Shown one piece after another: positions 1-7,699 of a stretch of DNA of 14,553 nucleotides (positions within the stretch are counted from its first letter, which is position 1; every line of letters starts with the position of its first letter). Both the position numbers and the translations under genes were made by a program. The notes beneath the pieces were generated by a model that ran no database searches, had not been told where the DNA came from, and worked only from the letters and a program-made list of their open reading frames with translations. Origin of the DNA: an uncultured Dyadobacter sp. (lineage in GTDB: Bacteria > Bacteroidota > Bacteroidia > Cytophagales > Spirosomataceae); contig CAMLNK010000014.1 in assembly GCA_946481035.1 (NCBI GenBank), forward strand, positions 1 through 14,553, given 5' to 3'.

Positions 1-173
1 TCGGTTACGGATCCGGTGACTTTGCCGCCTGCGGTTGCGGTGACTTTGCCGCCGCCTGCATTGAGCGTCGTTTGCGCATGGGCCGGCAGAAGCCAGGCAC
101 AGGTCATCCATACAGCCAGCAGGGCACATCGCAACTGCCTGACACTGTAAAGTCTGGGTACACTTTTCATCAT
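1..173 (-). CDS. Secreted protein, N-terminal fragment (cut by window edge)
   Basis: An open frame runs leftward from two adjacent ATG codons (171-173 and 168-170) to the window edge without a stop, giving 57 residues. It begins MMKSVPRLYSV, followed by a hydrophobic stretch (ALLAVWMTCAWLLPAHA) that reads as a signal peptide, with likely cleavage after AHA and before QTT. The mature part starts with a glycine-rich stretch in which GGKVT occurs twice (GGGKVTATAGGKVTGSV), encoded by a short direct repeat of GTGACTTTGCCGCC near 17-53. The protein is therefore probably exported to the periplasm or cell surface, but too little is present to name a family. It is divergent from the TetR gene at 376, which could regulate it. 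No exact Bacteroidota promoter was found upstream; TAACTTTTG (240-232, minus strand) is only close to consensus. Confidence 0.72.
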   Translation of the reverse strand, partial: MMKSVPRLYSVRQLRCALLAVWMTCAWLLPAHAQTTLNAGGGKVTATAGGKVTGSVT

Positions 174-279
174 AAGTAAAAGTTAAAGGTTAGCGACTTT
201 TGGGCCATTTTCGGAATGCAAATGTCCTAATCAAAAGTTACGCCAATATTAAAAAATAGTTACCTGATTGTGATTATAA

Positions 280-297
280 ATTGAATGAATGTTCAAT
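280..297. promoter_or_regulatory. Candidate TetR operator (inverted repeat)
   Basis: The 18-bp site has perfect 6-bp outer arms ATTGAA and TTCAAT, and contains TGAATGTTCA, itself a 4+2+4 palindrome. It lies between the start of the minus-strand secreted protein and the TetR gene, the usual place for an autoregulatory TetR operator controlling a divergent pair. The link to the neighbouring TetR protein is inferred from position and symmetry only. Confidence 0.4.
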
Positions 298-375
298 TAA
301 TTTTTAAACAAATAACAAACTTCCGGTTTCCGTAAAAAGCCGTATATTGCCGATACGTTACACCCCGAACCGCCG

Positions 376-993
376 ATGGGAAGAAAGAGCCTCAAAGAAG
401 CCCGTAAAAAGGAAATCATTAAAGTGTTTTATGGCCTGGCCAAGAAGAACGGCCTCGAAAATACCTCCATTGCCAAAATCGCGGCGAAGATGGAGATCAA
501 TCCCAGCCTGATCATCCATTATTTCCAGACGCGCGAAGACCTCGTGTACGGCCTGGTCGATTATATTCTCGATAAATACAAGCTTATATATAAGGTAAGC
601 GCCGCCCATTCGAAGGATTCCCGGAAGGCCCTGCTCGAAATCATCGGCAATATCTTTTCCAAAAAATGGAACGCGCTTTTCGACGACGGCCTTTTCTACG
701 GCTGCTATGCCATGGCATTCCACGACGCCAAAGTGCGCGACCTGTATAAGAAGCTGCTGGATTCGCTCCGCGAAATGCTAATCGGGCATATCGAGCAATG
801 CCGCCAGGAAGGGGTACTCGATGTGGAGGATGTGGAAACGGTGGCGGACAATATCTTCGTGCTCATCGACGGCGCCTATTTCTACCTAAGCCTCGTGTCC
901 GACAAGGAAGAGTACGAGCAACGGCTGGCCAAATACCGGCAGCAGGCATTATCCATCCTGCATTTGAAGGAATTGTCAGAAGTTGCCGGATGA
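376..993 (+). CDS. TetR/AcrR-family transcriptional regulator
   Basis: A 205-residue protein of normal TetR length. The N-terminal helix-turn-helix spans about residues 10-58: helix 1 around EIIKVFYGLAKKNG, then TSIAKIAAKMEINPS, then the family-typical recognition segment IIHYFQTREDLVYGLVDYI. The helical remainder (about 60-200) would bind ligand and dimerise. It ends in a segment (VADNIFVLIDGAYFYLSLV) like the C-terminal helices of BetI/AcrR-type repressors. Such proteins usually repress adjacent genes until an effector binds; the effector here is unknown. The gene is divergent from the secreted protein at 1-173, and the palindrome at 280-297 is a plausible operator. Its last 18 bases overlap the convergent small membrane-protein gene. 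The ATG at 376 places the HTH at the usual distance from the N-terminus. Confidence 0.9.
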   Translation: MGRKSLKEARKKEIIKVFYGLAKKNGLENTSIAKIAAKMEINPSLIIHYFQTREDLVYGLVDYILDKYKLIYKVSAAHSKDSRKALLEIIGNIFSKKWNALFDDGLFYGCYAMAFHDAKVRDLYKKLLDSLREMLIGHIEQCRQEGVLDVEDVETVADNIFVLIDGAYFYLSLVSDKEEYEQRLAKYRQQALSILHLKELSEVAG

Positions 994-1239
994 CCTTCGC
1001 ACCAGCCTGCGGACCACAGCCCCTACCCCGATCATCAGCCAGATCACGTTGACGGCGACGTTCGGCCTGTCGCCATATTCGAGGGAGTAAACGATGAGGG
1101 TAGCGGCACCTACCATATTAAGGATGTGAAACGGGTAGCCGTTCGGTTTCAGCACGCCGATCGTGAGCAGCAGGTACGCCAGCACGTACGCGACCACGCC
1201 CAGCCAGCCCAATGTTTCCAGTATTAGTGCGGTATTCAT
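976..1239 (-). CDS. Small integral membrane protein, CBU_0592-like
   Basis: An 87-residue hydrophobic protein with about three predicted membrane segments (LGWLGVVAYVLAYLLLTIG; FHILNMVGAATLIVYSL; VAVNVIWLMIGVGAVV) and a basic tail (RRLVRRSSG). The pattern GWLGV-YLLAYLLL-G-L-P-G-YHLLN-GA and a closing NVIW-IG segment resembles the CBU_0592 family of small membrane proteins, whose function is unknown. I chose the ATG at 1237-1239 (protein begins MNTALILETLGW) over a GTG two codons upstream at 1245, since both give the same domain. It runs convergent to the TetR gene and overlaps its last 18 bp, stop codon included. No exact TAnnTTTG promoter lies upstream on this strand. Confidence 0.8.
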   Translation of the reverse strand: MNTALILETLGWLGVVAYVLAYLLLTIGVLKPNGYPFHILNMVGAATLIVYSLEYGDRPNVAVNVIWLMIGVGAVVRRLVRRSSGNF

Positions 1240-1575
1240 AGACACTGTTTTTACTTCACAATATTAGTCGAGCACTCCTTGACGGCCAAACCGTACCCGT
1301 GAGCTCCAAACCAGCCATTATTCGCTGTTTTTAATGATTAACCAAATAAAATCACCCAAATTCACAGATTTGCGGAATTTCGGGGATAAATAAGTTAATA
1401 TCGGTAAAAAAGCCGCTAATTCACATCAAGTTTTTGGTTTTCCGACCTGCTAATTTTACAAATAGATAATTTTCAAAAAGCACCCTGCCGGCACTCAAAG
1501 CGCCGGTCTGAAACACCAACCGTCTGTTAATCAGTCGGCAAGCATTTTATTGCCGTTACAATTATTCAAGCAGCT
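1240..1575. other. AT-rich intergenic region between divergent genes
   Basis: This 336-nt gap separates the minus-strand membrane protein from the S9 peptidase and holds no convincing ORF. It should carry promoters for both, but I find no exact TAnnTTTG element on either strand; TAATTTTA (1451-1458) is the nearest for the peptidase, with a TTTG only 14 nt upstream. Two small hairpins lie in the probable peptidase leader: CCGGC/GCCGG (1488-1492 with 1502-1506) and a perfect 6-bp CGGCAA/TTGCCG stem with an 8-nt loop (1536-1555), 20 nt before the start codon. No riboswitch or RNA gene is recognised. Confidence 0.6.
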
Positions 1576-3906
1576 ATGAAGATCCCTAACCCGAACCTTT
1601 ACAAAAAACTTTACGCGCACACAATCAGCGCATTATGCCTGGCCACACCACTGATGGCGCAGAAATCGCTGCCCGCCTACCAGCCCAACCCGGCCGAGCT
1701 TTCGGCTTCGTATAAAAGGATGACTTTGATGGATTCGCTCACGAAAGGCAGCGTGCTGAAAGCCCAGGTATTACCCAACTGGCTTCCCGACGGGCAATCG
1801 TTTTGGTACAGGAATGTATTAAAGGATAGTTTGACTGAATATCTGGTGGTGAAACCCGGCGAAAATAAGCGGACACCCGCTTTCGAGAATGCCAAAGTAG
1901 CCGCAGCGCTCTCCAAAGCTTACGACTCGACGTTCTCGGCTACGAAACTCTGGATCAGCGACATTCACTTTGAACCTGAAAAACATAGCATTATCCTGCA
2001 AAGCAAGGGAAAATGGTTTGCATATGATACCGAAACCGGCACGGCGCAGAAAATCGGCAAACCCGACCTGCCCAAACCCAAAGATATCGGCTGGACGCGG
2101 CAGCTCAGTCGCTGGGGCCGTTTCCGCGCCGACAGTGTTTCGCCCGACAAACAGACCAAGGCATTTGTCCGCAACGGGAATATTTATTTAGGTAAAAAAG
2201 AAGACAAAAACGGTAAACAGCTCACCTACGACGGCAACCCGCTGAAACCGTACGGTGAGCTCAGCTGGTCGCCCGATGGCAGGTACCTGGTATGCTACCG
2301 GATCGATCACCGTGACGAGCGGCAGGTAAGCATTATTTTCTCCTCATTACCCAATACCACGCGCGGCGAGGTGAAAACACGCGGTTATGCGCAACCGGGC
2401 GACGAATTCACGAGCTACGAAATGCACGTGATCGACGTGCAAACCGGTAAATCGACGAAAGTACAATCGGAAGTGATCGACTTTTTCAATGCACCCGTGA
2501 TTCGCTGGCGCAAGGGCGACGCGACGCATTTCACCTACGAAAAAGTGGATCGGGGCCACCAGCGTTTCCGGGTGATCGAGGTGGATGCGACCAGTGGCGC
2601 CACCAGGAACATTATCGACGAAAAGACCGAGACTTTCATTTACCAGAACATGATTTACACGCATTACCAGCCTGACAATCATGAAATTATGTGGGTTTCG
2701 GAAAAAGACGGCTGGCGACATATCTACCTCGTCGACGAACAAACCGGTAAGATCAAAAACCAGGTTACCAAAGGCGAATGGGTGGTGCGCGACATCGACA
2801 GCGTCGACACGCAGAAGCGCGAAGTATGGTTCAGGGCCAGCGGCATGAATGCCGGTGAGGACCCGTACCATATTCATTATTACCGCATTAAGTTCGACGG
2901 CACCGGCCTCGTGAAACTGACCGACCACGCGAAAGCAACGCACCAGCTCACCTTCTCGCCCGACAGGACTTACTACGTCGATACCTACTCGACCATGACC
3001 AGCGCGCCGGTTTCGGAACTCCGCAAAACCGCCGACGCCTCGCTCGTGATGAAGCTCGAAACGGCCGATATTTCACAATATTTAGCATTGGGCTTCAAAC
3101 TTCCGGAGATCTTCAAAGCCAAAGGCCGCGACGGCAAAACCGACATCTGGGGCATCGTGTACCGCCCGAGCAACTTCGATCCGAAAAAGAAATACCCGAT
3201 CATCGAAAACATTTACGCCGGGCCGCAGGATTCGTTCGTGCCGAAAGCATTCCGCCATTATGGTGAAATGCAGAGCATGGCCGAACTGGGCTTCGTAGTG
3301 GTGCAAATGGATGGTATGGGCACCTACAACCGCTCCAAGGCATTCCACGATGTGTGCTGGAAGAACCTGGCCGACGCCGGCTTCCCCGATCGCATTGCGT
3401 GGATGAAAGCCCTGGCTGAAAAATATCCCCAGGTGGACTCGACCCGCGTGGGCGTGTACGGGACCTCCGCCGGCGGGCAAAACTCGCTGGGTGCATTGCT
3501 CTTCCACCCGGGCTTTTACGACGCGGCGGTTTCGGCATGCGGCTGCCACGACAACCGCGTCGACAAGCAATGGTGGAACGAGCAATGGATGGGTTACCCG
3601 GTAGGCAAGCATTACGACGAGCAATCCAATGTGACCAATGCAGCCAAATTACAGGGCGATTTGCTGCTGATCGTGGGTGAAGTAGACACGAACGTGCCGC
3701 CGGAAAGCACCTACCGCGTAGCCGACGCGCTGATCAAGGCCAACAAGGAGTTTGATCTGCTGGTGGTACCCGGCATGGGGCATAGCGATGGCGGTATTTA
3801 CGGACGCCGCAAGAAAAGAGACTTTTTTGTGCAAAAACTTTTAGGTGTAAATCCTCCGAACAGAAACAAGCAAATCACCTCTCAGACCGCAGCGTTGGGG
3901 CGGTGA
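1576..3906 (+). CDS. Secreted S9-family serine peptidase (DPP IV-like)
   Basis: A 776-residue exopeptidase-type enzyme of the prolyl oligopeptidase/DPP IV clan, expected in the periplasm or at the surface. A basic start and hydrophobic stretch (ISALCLATPLMA) form a signal peptide, with likely cleavage before Gln29. Residues about 100-470 are a DPPIV_N-type beta-propeller with repeated blade motifs (SWSPDGRYLVCYR, FSPDRTYYVDTYS, WVSEKDGWRHIYL). Residues about 510-745 are the alpha/beta-hydrolase domain. The triad is visible as Ser631 in GTSAGG, Asp704 in GEVDTN and His736 in GMGHSDGG, in the family's order and spacing. The nucleophile elbow is GTSAGG rather than the GWSYGG of classical DPP IV, and I could not find the acidic pair that binds the substrate N-terminus, so dipeptidyl specificity is not assured. 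It is followed by a 209-nt gap with unusual repeats and is probably transcribed separately from the next gene. Confidence 0.92.
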   Translation: MKIPNPNLYKKLYAHTISALCLATPLMAQKSLPAYQPNPAELSASYKRMTLMDSLTKGSVLKAQVLPNWLPDGQSFWYRNVLKDSLTEYLVVKPGENKRTPAFENAKVAAALSKAYDSTFSATKLWISDIHFEPEKHSIILQSKGKWFAYDTETGTAQKIGKPDLPKPKDIGWTRQLSRWGRFRADSVSPDKQTKAFVRNGNIYLGKKEDKNGKQLTYDGNPLKPYGELSWSPDGRYLVCYRIDHRDERQVSIIFSSLPNTTRGEVKTRGYAQPGDEFTSYEMHVIDVQTGKSTKVQSEVIDFFNAPVIRWRKGDATHFTYEKVDRGHQRFRVIEVDATSGATRNIIDEKTETFIYQNMIYTHYQPDNHEIMWVSEKDGWRHIYLVDEQTGKIKNQVTKGEWVVRDIDSVDTQKREVWFRASGMNAGEDPYHIHYYRIKFDGTGLVKLTDHAKATHQLTFSPDRTYYVDTYSTMTSAPVSELRKTADASLVMKLETADISQYLALGFKLPEIFKAKGRDGKTDIWGIVYRPSNFDPKKKYPIIENIYAGPQDSFVPKAFRHYGEMQSMAELGFVVVQMDGMGTYNRSKAFHDVCWKNLADAGFPDRIAWMKALAEKYPQVDSTRVGVYGTSAGGQNSLGALLFHPGFYDAAVSACGCHDNRVDKQWWNEQWMGYPVGKHYDEQSNVTNAAKLQGDLLLIVGEVDTNVPPESTYRVADALIKANKEFDLLVVPGMGHSDGGIYGRRKKRDFFVQKLLGVNPPNRNKQITSQTAALGR

Positions 3907-3914
3907 AAATTGGC

Positions 3915-3977
3915 TGAAAGCTATAAGCTATAAGCTGTAAGCTGTAAGCTGTAAGCTATGAGCTGTATGCTTTAAGC
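3915..3977 (+). repeat. Heptad tandem array, left arm (9 units)
   Basis: Nine contiguous 7-bp units with consensus TRTAAGC start 8 nt after the peptidase stop. In order they are TGAAAGC, TATAAGC twice, TGTAAGC three times, TATGAGC, TGTATGC and TTTAAGC. The period is exact, with no insertions. The array is the inverted partner of the one at 4074-4108: bases 3948-3959 pair perfectly over 12 bp with 4085-4096. Confidence 0.9.
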
Positions 3978-4006
3978 TTTCGGTTCCGCAAGTTTGAATT
4001 AGCCAA

Positions 4007-4047
4007 GGCAGCAACCTGCCTCAACGGGTATTTTTTGCCAAAAAAAT
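4007..4047 (+). terminator. Weak terminator-like structures after the S9 peptidase
   Basis: Between the heptad arrays lies a 5-bp GGCAG/CTGCC hairpin with a CAAC loop (4007-4020). Ten bases later comes a T6 run that is itself one arm of a 7-bp A/T palindrome (4030-4036 with 4041-4047). The gap between stem and T-run is not canonical, so this may be only a partial or bidirectional terminator, perhaps helped by the pairing of the flanking arrays. Confidence 0.3.
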
Positions 4048-4073
4048 AGAGATAACGCATTAAAAGACAATAA

Positions 4074-4108
4074 GCTAAAAGCATATAGCTTACAGCCTAA
4101 AGCATATA
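4074..4108 (-). repeat. Heptad tandem array, right inverted arm (5 units)
   Basis: Five 7-bp units read on the minus strand as TATATGC, TTTAGGC, TGTAAGC, TATATGC and TTTTAGC, the same family as the left array but more diverged. The array ends 7 nt before the ATG at 4116, so it occupies the translation-initiation region of the large lipoprotein. Pairing with the left array could place this start site in a stem. Confidence 0.85.
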
Positions 4109-4115
4109 GCCACTT

Positions 4116-7100
4116 ATGAAAAAAGCATTACTATTAATCTTCGCGGTAATACTCATGCACGGCTGCGCCCAGAAGCGAAGACCGGCACAACTGCCAGCCG
4201 CATCGGCCGACAGTAAGAGCGGCGCGGGCCGCGGCGACGGCCGGCGCATCGAGCTCCTGTTCCTCGGCCACGACAGCCGGCACCATTTCTCGGAAAAGTA
4301 TTTCCCGATGCTTTCGCTGCCGCTGTTCCAGAAAGGTATCAACCTCACGTACACTTCCGACCCGAATGCGCTGAATACCGAAAACCTCGCCCGTTACGAC
4401 GGCGTGGTCATTTATGCCAACCATAACACCATTACCCCGGCGCAGGAAAGTGCATTGAAGACTTTTGTCGAAGGGGGTAAGGCGCTTATTCCGCTCCATG
4501 CGGCCTCTTTTTGCTTTCAGAACTCGGATTGGTATATCAAAGCGGTGGGCGGGCAGTTCAGTTCGCACAAGTACGGCACATTTACCGCACCGGTGGTGAA
4601 AGCAGATCACCCGGTAATGCAGGGCTGGAAGACGTTTGAAACCTGGGATGAAACGTACGTGCATTCAAAGCTCAACCCGGACATTATCGTGCTCCAAGAG
4701 CGCGTCGAAGGCGATCACCACGAGCCATGGACGTGGGTGCGCACGCAAGGCAAGGGGCGCGTGTTCTACACCGCTTACGGCCACGACGAGCGCACGTGGA
4801 AGCAACCTGCATTCCAGGAACTCGTGGCAAACGGTATTATGTGGGCCGTTAGCGATGAAGCGAAGGTGCGGTTGACCAAATTTAACCTCACCAAACCCAC
4901 TTACACCGACGCCAACGTCCCCAACTACGAAAAGCGCGACCCGGCGCCGAAGTTTCAACAGCCCCTTTCCCCCGCCGAATCGCAGAAACTGACGCAGGTA
5001 CCGGTGGATTTCGAGCTGAAACTCTTTGCCTCCGAGCCTGATATTGTGAAACCCATTGCCATGGCATGGGACGAGCGCGGCAGGTTGTTTGTAGCTGAAA
5101 CACAGGACTATCCCAACGAAGTACGCGACCAGGACGGCGTAGGCAAGGACCGGATCAAGATCTGCGAAGACACCGATGGCGACGGCAAAGCCGATAAGTT
5201 CACCATTTTCGCCGATAATCTGAATATTCCAACCAGTCTGGTATTCGCCAATGGCGGCATTATCGTAGCGCAGGCGCCGCATTTCGTTTTCCTGAAAGAT
5301 ACGAACGGCGACGACAAGGCCGATATCCGTGAAAACATCATTTCCGGCTGGGGCAAAAGCGATACCCATGCCGGGCCTTCGAACCTCAAATATGGCCTGG
5401 ATAACAAGATCTGGGGCGTGCTCGGCTACGCAGGATTCCGCGGCACGAACTCCGGCAAGCAGCTGAATTTCAGTCAGGGCATTTACCGCTTCGACAACGA
5501 CGGCAAGAACCTCGAATACATCGGCCGCACTTCCAACAACACCTGGGGTTTGGGCTTTTCCGAGGAGTTTGAAGTGTTTATTTCAACAGCGAACGGGAAT
5601 TATAGCGGGCATTTTGCCATGCCACTTGAATACGTGAAGCGTTCCGTGGCGGACGGCTCGGGCAATACGGTTTACAAACTGGATTCGCATTATGAAATGA
5701 ATTACCTCACGCCCGCATTGCGCCAGGTGGATTTTCACGGCGGGTTTACTGCCGCTGCGGGGCATAACCTTTACACAGCCCGTAATTTCCCGAAATCGTA
5801 CTGGAATGCCACCGCATTCGTTTGCGAACCGACAGGGCGGCTCCTCTACCAGGCGCTGCTGAAACCGAAAGGGGCCGGTTATAAAGAAAAGAATGGCTTC
5901 AACCTGCTCGCCAGCGCCGACGAATGGTTCTCGCCCGTACACGCGGAAGTGGGCCCGGACGGGGCCGTGTGGGTAGCCGATTGGTACAGTTTCATCATCC
6001 AGCACAACCCTACCCCGCGCGGCTTCGAGAACGGAAAAGGTAATGCGTACATCAACCCGCTGCGCGACAATCAGCATGGACGTATATACAGGGTCGTTTG
6101 GAAGAATGCAAAGAATTCTCCTTACCCTAAACTCGACAAAAACGACGCGGCAAGCCTGGTGGCCGGCTTGAAAAACGATAACATGTTCTGGCGCACCACA
6201 GCACAGCGGCTGATCGTTGAATCGAAGAATACTTCCGTGATTCCGGAGTTGATTAAAATGGTAAATGACCAGTCGGTGGATGAAATTGGTCTGAACAGCC
6301 CGGCTATCCATGCATTATGGACGCTCGACGGCCTCGACGCATTCGCCGGTCCGAATGAAGAAGCTTATCACGCCCTCGTACGCGCCATGCGCCACCCTGC
6401 GGCGGGCGTGCGGAAAACAGCCGTGAAACTGCTTCCGCGCAACGACAAGACCCTTTCCGCATTGAAATGGACCAACTCATTAAACGATCCCGATTTGAAA
6501 GTAAGGCTCGCTACCGTGCATGCATTGACCGACCTCCCGGCTTCGGAAGAAATAGGCCGGATGCTCTACCTCGCTGGTCAGGATTCGCAGAATGCAGCAG
6601 ATGAATACCTCGCGCAGGCTATTTTCTCAGGGGTTATTAAACATGAAAACGGTTTCAAAGCCGCTGCGGCGAAGCTGAAAGACTCGACACTGACGGCAAG
6701 AATCGAGCGCGGGCTGATCGAGGAAACTTATATGCTCAATCTTTGGTCCCCGCCGATTTACCCGCCGGTTGTCTCACACAAAGAATTGAAAATCAAAGCC
6801 ATTATTACCAAGGCGCAGGAGGAACTTTCGGGTGTGGTAGTGTCGCAGGGGAACCGGCAGAACGGGTACAGTTTGTACATGCAGGAAGGCAAATTGCATT
6901 GGCTGATCCGGCAGGATGGCAAGTCATATCAAATCACCTCCACCCGAAAACTGCCCGATGAACGCTTCAATGCTTACGCCACGCTCTCGGAAGGCGGCAA
7001 AATGACGCTGGCCATCGAGGACGAAACGCCGGTAACCGGCACAGCCGCAGGCCTTTTCCATCAGTCTTTCGTACCCGACGAGATCCGCCTCGGCCGCGAC

Positions 7101-7661
7101 CTTCGCGACGGAAATCAGGTGGGCGAGTACGCCGACAATGCAAGGCTACGAGGCTGGCTCGACATCAAGAGTACCCTACACCTTAACCAGGCCGTTTATG
7201 GTCTGGCCCCCCAGACGCCCAAGGCCCCCGGGACGGCCCCGGCGTCCCAGACAGCACCAGCGGAAATACTCAAAGGCAAAGGAACCCCCACAACCATCAA
7301 ACTGAAAGTGATCGAGCATGAGATGAAGTTCGATCAGAAGACGTTCACGGTGAAGCCCGGCCAGAAAGTGACGATACAGTTTACAAACCCGGATTTCATG
7401 CAGCACAATCTGCTCATTATCAAACCCGGAACATTGGAAAAAGTAGGCAATGCGGCCGACTTGCTGGCGCGGGAAGCGAATGCGATCGCGCTCAACTATG
7501 TACCTAAAATGCCCGAAGTACTGCATGCAACGGAACTCGTAAGCCCCGAGGGCAATGCGGCGCTGGTGTTCATCGCGCCCGACAAGCCCGGCGACTACCC
7601 GTTCCTGTGCACGGTACCCGGCCATTGGCGGATTATGAACGGTATTATGAAAGTGCAGTGA
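4116..7661 (+). CDS. Multidomain surface lipoprotein: ThuA, dehydrogenase-like propeller, HEAT-like, LamG-like, azurin-type cupredoxin
   Basis: An 1181-residue lipoprotein with lipobox LMHGC (lipidated Cys17). Residues about 41-246 are a ThuA-like domain (glutamine-amidotransferase-type fold, linked to sugar metabolism). About 295-663 is a beta-propeller of the putative membrane-bound dehydrogenase/PVC-type family (start ASEPDIVKPIAMAWDERGRL; end HGRIYRVVW), with two acidic calcium-site-like loops at Asp352-Asp360 (DTDGDGKAD) and Asp395-Asp403. About 680-875 is helical and HEAT-like. About 895-1025 is LamG/jelly-roll-like (VVSQGNRQNGYSLYMQ). A Pro/Ala-rich linker (about 1033-1060) leads to an azurin/auracyanin-like cupredoxin. 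Its type-1 copper ligands are all present: His1097, Cys1165, His1170 and Met1174, in CTVPGHWRIM with azurin spacing. No CxxCH haem motif occurs anywhere. SusC follows after 38 nt, so they are probably co-transcribed. Substrate unknown; redox function inferred. Confidence 0.88.
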   Translation: MKKALLLIFAVILMHGCAQKRRPAQLPAASADSKSGAGRGDGRRIELLFLGHDSRHHFSEKYFPMLSLPLFQKGINLTYTSDPNALNTENLARYDGVVIYANHNTITPAQESALKTFVEGGKALIPLHAASFCFQNSDWYIKAVGGQFSSHKYGTFTAPVVKADHPVMQGWKTFETWDETYVHSKLNPDIIVLQERVEGDHHEPWTWVRTQGKGRVFYTAYGHDERTWKQPAFQELVANGIMWAVSDEAKVRLTKFNLTKPTYTDANVPNYEKRDPAPKFQQPLSPAESQKLTQVPVDFELKLFASEPDIVKPIAMAWDERGRLFVAETQDYPNEVRDQDGVGKDRIKICEDTDGDGKADKFTIFADNLNIPTSLVFANGGIIVAQAPHFVFLKDTNGDDKADIRENIISGWGKSDTHAGPSNLKYGLDNKIWGVLGYAGFRGTNSGKQLNFSQGIYRFDNDGKNLEYIGRTSNNTWGLGFSEEFEVFISTANGNYSGHFAMPLEYVKRSVADGSGNTVYKLDSHYEMNYLTPALRQVDFHGGFTAAAGHNLYTARNFPKSYWNATAFVCEPTGRLLYQALLKPKGAGYKEKNGFNLLASADEWFSPVHAEVGPDGAVWVADWYSFIIQHNPTPRGFENGKGNAYINPLRDNQHGRIYRVVWKNAKNSPYPKLDKNDAASLVAGLKNDNMFWRTTAQRLIVESKNTSVIPELIKMVNDQSVDEIGLNSPAIHALWTLDGLDAFAGPNEEAYHALVRAMRHPAAGVRKTAVKLLPRNDKTLSALKWTNSLNDPDLKVRLATVHALTDLPASEEIGRMLYLAGQDSQNAADEYLAQAIFSGVIKHENGFKAAAAKLKDSTLTARIERGLIEETYMLNLWSPPIYPPVVSHKELKIKAIITKAQEELSGVVVSQGNRQNGYSLYMQEGKLHWLIRQDGKSYQITSTRKLPDERFNAYATLSEGGKMTLAIEDETPVTGTAAGLFHQSFVPDEIRLGRDLRDGNQVGEYADNARLRGWLDIKSTLHLNQAVYGLAPQTPKAPGTAPASQTAPAEILKGKGTPTTIKLKVIEHEMKFDQKTFTVKPGQKVTIQFTNPDFMQHNLLIIKPGTLEKVGNAADLLAREANAIALNYVPKMPEVLHATELVSPEGNAALVFIAPDKPGDYPFLCTVPGHWRIMNGIMKVQ

Positions 7662-7699
7662 GTACCCTCAAATAAGTTTAACCATCTAACTCCAATTGT

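Noticed and set aside
1451..1458. TAATTTTA as a promoter for the S9 peptidase
   Set aside because: The last base departs from TAnnTTTG and the upstream TTTG is only 14 nt away, so it is noted but not called.
2347..2943. Minus-strand open frame (198 residues) within the S9 peptidase
   Set aside because: It lies opposite the propeller of the peptidase, and its composition (rich in His, Val, Arg) is typical of an antisense shadow.
3915..4108. Heptad arrays as a CRISPR array
   Set aside because: The units are contiguous 7-bp repeats without spacers and occur in two inverted blocks. No cas genes are in the window.
5583..6311. Minus-strand open frame (242 residues) across the large lipoprotein
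   Set aside because: It sits opposite the well-supported propeller domain and shows no family features.
4116..7661. Haem c attachment in the dehydrogenase-like protein
   Set aside because: All cysteines were checked (Cys17, the SFCFQ, KICED and FVCEP sites, and Cys1165). No CxxCH is present.
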